Shown: positions 63,198-64,000 of the stretch, in pieces
How the letters are laid out: each line of letters starts with the position of its first letter
Numbering within the stretch: the first letter of the stretch is position 1
The notes under the pieces: model-generated
Told to the model about the DNA's origin: nothing
The model's database searches: none
The model's input: the letters and a program-made list of their open reading frames with translations, nothing else
Made by a program: the position numbers and the translations under genes
Origin: Pleomorphovibrio marinus
GTDB lineage: Bacteria > Bacteroidota > Bacteroidia > Cytophagales > Cyclobacteriaceae
Length of the DNA: 64,000 bases
Direction of reading: 5' to 3'
NCBI RefSeq assembly: GCF_003347495.1
Contig: NZ_QCXY01000002.1
Coordinates: forward strand, 434,001-498,000

Positions 63198-64000
63198 TTA
63201 ATTACTATTTCCAAAGCCCCAGCTCAAGCCCAGATGAATATCTGCCTGTCTGGTGTCGGCAATTAAACCCGTTACAATGGAGTGACTTCCGACAAAAAAA
63301 CCTCCAAATTGTAACCCCAATCCTCCGTTGATGCCAGCAACCTGGAAATGGGACCAGGGTGAATAGATTTGAAATTTACCTAGTACAATCCGAGGTGTAA
63401 CTACCACCATATTTTGATGGGTGATAAGGATATTGGATGTTTCATCGGATAGTCTCTGCTGAAGAAAAAGGGAAACATGAAACAAGTTCGTGGGACTAAA
63501 TTCCGCATAGGCATTGATCATGGTAGGGAAATTCACCCTAGTGCGGTTCGGATCCCGGATTTTTTCAAAGTATCCGGTGTTAAGTAACTCTTCCTCAATT
63601 TCCTCAAAACTCCCGTTCAAATCATCCACCCTGAAATATTCTCCTTCTGGTATGTTTACAGAATAGGTAGTGTTGGATTGATTGCCTCTAAATGACATTC
63701 CCCCAATGTTCTTAAAGGACAGCCCGGCATTTAATAAAGTTTTGCCATTATCTCGTTCTAGGGTATAGTTGGCACCAAAGTCCAATGCCACTCCCCCTAG
63801 TCCTCCTAGCCTAAACATGGATTCTTCAAACCCGAATTCATCAGTATCAAATGGGTGGGAATAGGCCACATTCAACTCACCAAAGGTATCGGTCAGCCTA
63901 ATGCTGAAATCGTCCTCAACCAGGGTACCCCAGAGACCACTCAAACCCATGTTGGCATATACCGATGGAAATATAAAGCGAACATTGATACCGGCTCCTA
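63198..64000 (-). CDS. Outer-membrane beta-barrel protein (DUF5723-like), 5'-truncated by window edge
   Basis: About 267 codons are visible and the frame is open to base 64000. The upstream codons read AGINVRFIFPSVYANMGLSGLW, so the ATG at 63950 is internal rather than the start. Alternating hydrophobic strands (FRLGGLGGVALDFGANYTLE, ALDF/NAGLSFKNIGG) indicate a barrel; the start of the protein and its signal lie outside. The family assignment is tentative. Confidence 0.65.
   Translation of the reverse strand, partial: GAGINVRFIFPSVYANMGLSGLWGTLVEDDFSIRLTDTFGELNVAYSHPFDTDEFGFEESMFRLGGLGGVALDFGANYTLERDNGKTLLNAGLSFKNIGGMSFRGNQSNTTYSVNIPEGEYFRVDDLNGSFEEIEEELLNTGYFEKIRDPNRTRVNFPTMINAYAEFSPTNLFHVSLFLQQRLSDETSNILITHQNMVVVTPRIVLGKFQIYSPWSHFQVAGINGGLGLQFGGFFVGSHSIVTGLIADTRQADIHLGLSWGFGNSN

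Noticed and set aside
1-64000. CRISPR arrays, transposases, prophage and known defence islands
   Set aside because: I saw no regularly spaced repeats with unique spacers, no transposase or integrase, and no nuclease/toxin gene set. The large helicase alone is not evidence of defence.

Overview
The window looks like a chromosome fragment of a marine or environmental Bacteroidota, most likely order Cytophagales, family Cyclobacteriaceae (Cyclobacterium, Echinicola or Algoriphagus relatives). The reasons are a SusC/SusD pair, a second TonB-dependent receptor with a DUF4249 partner, a subtilisin with a C-terminal type IX secretion sorting domain, a PorE-like OmpA protein, several lipoproteins, start codons without Shine-Dalgarno sequences, and promoter boxes of the Bacteroidota type (TTTG / TAnnTTTG). 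The placement is inferred from gene content; no rRNA is present.

Layout. 1-2.1 kb: the 3'-truncated rlmD on the minus strand, divergent from a short-chain dehydrogenase. 2.1-6.1 kb: a very large SF1 helicase translationally coupled to that dehydrogenase. 6.3-9.1 kb: a sugar-acid island (dgoK, KDPG/KDPGal aldolase, a possible frameshifted remnant, a KdaD-like FAH-family enzyme). 9.2-13.3 kb: Hsp20, a small unknown protein, a 599-aa probable TIM-barrel orphan, and DUF4924 and DUF922 genes. 13.4-19.1 kb: housekeeping genes lepA and folD, then queE and a PorE-like OmpA protein. 19.4-28.2 kb: a four-gene SusC-SusD-lipoprotein-S8 protease operon. 28.3-32.4 kb: a lipoprotein fusing a sugar dehydrogenase, PKD domain, cytochrome c and a CBM-like domain, plus a Tat-exported Gfo/Idh oxidoreductase. 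32.4-40.3 kb, minus strand: two unknown genes, an MG2-like secreted protein, DUF4249, an STN-type TonB receptor and an unknown secreted protein. 40.5-43.5 kb: Gfo/Idh oxidoreductase, hydroxyacyl-CoA-type dehydrogenase and a P-loop kinase. 43.8-47.1 kb: AraC regulator, fatty-acid desaturase and, convergently, a porin. 47.4-48.5 kb: an unknown gene and ruvC on the minus strand. 48.5-54.8 kb: a tightly packed cluster of glycosyltransferase, small protein, GAF-SpoIIE phosphatase, polysaccharide deacetylase, glycosyltransferase, tatD and ansA. Then tRNA-Ser(GGA), an ExbB-TM-ExbD-ExbD operon, a dehydrogenase, an FAD oxidoreductase, and (61.8-60.4 and 63.2-62.1 kb, minus) GH28 and GH43 glycosidases with a tiny DUF2256 gene between them. 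The right edge cuts an outer-membrane protein gene.

How it fits together. The contents suit a polymer-degrading heterotroph. GH28 and GH43 would release pectin-type sugars, and dgoK, the aldolase and the FAH enzyme could process the resulting 2-keto-3-deoxy sugar acids. The SusCD/protease operon looks like a peptide or protein uptake locus, and the ExbB/ExbD operon could energise TonB-type receptors, although no TonB gene is in the window.

No CRISPR array, recognisable defence island, prophage or transposase is visible. The most notable non-coding signals are a two-copy interspersed repeat carrying exchangeable palindromic cassettes (16.4 and 35.5 kb), a LacI-type operator overlapping the GH28 promoter, and a perfect 16-bp inverted repeat between the desaturase and porin genes.
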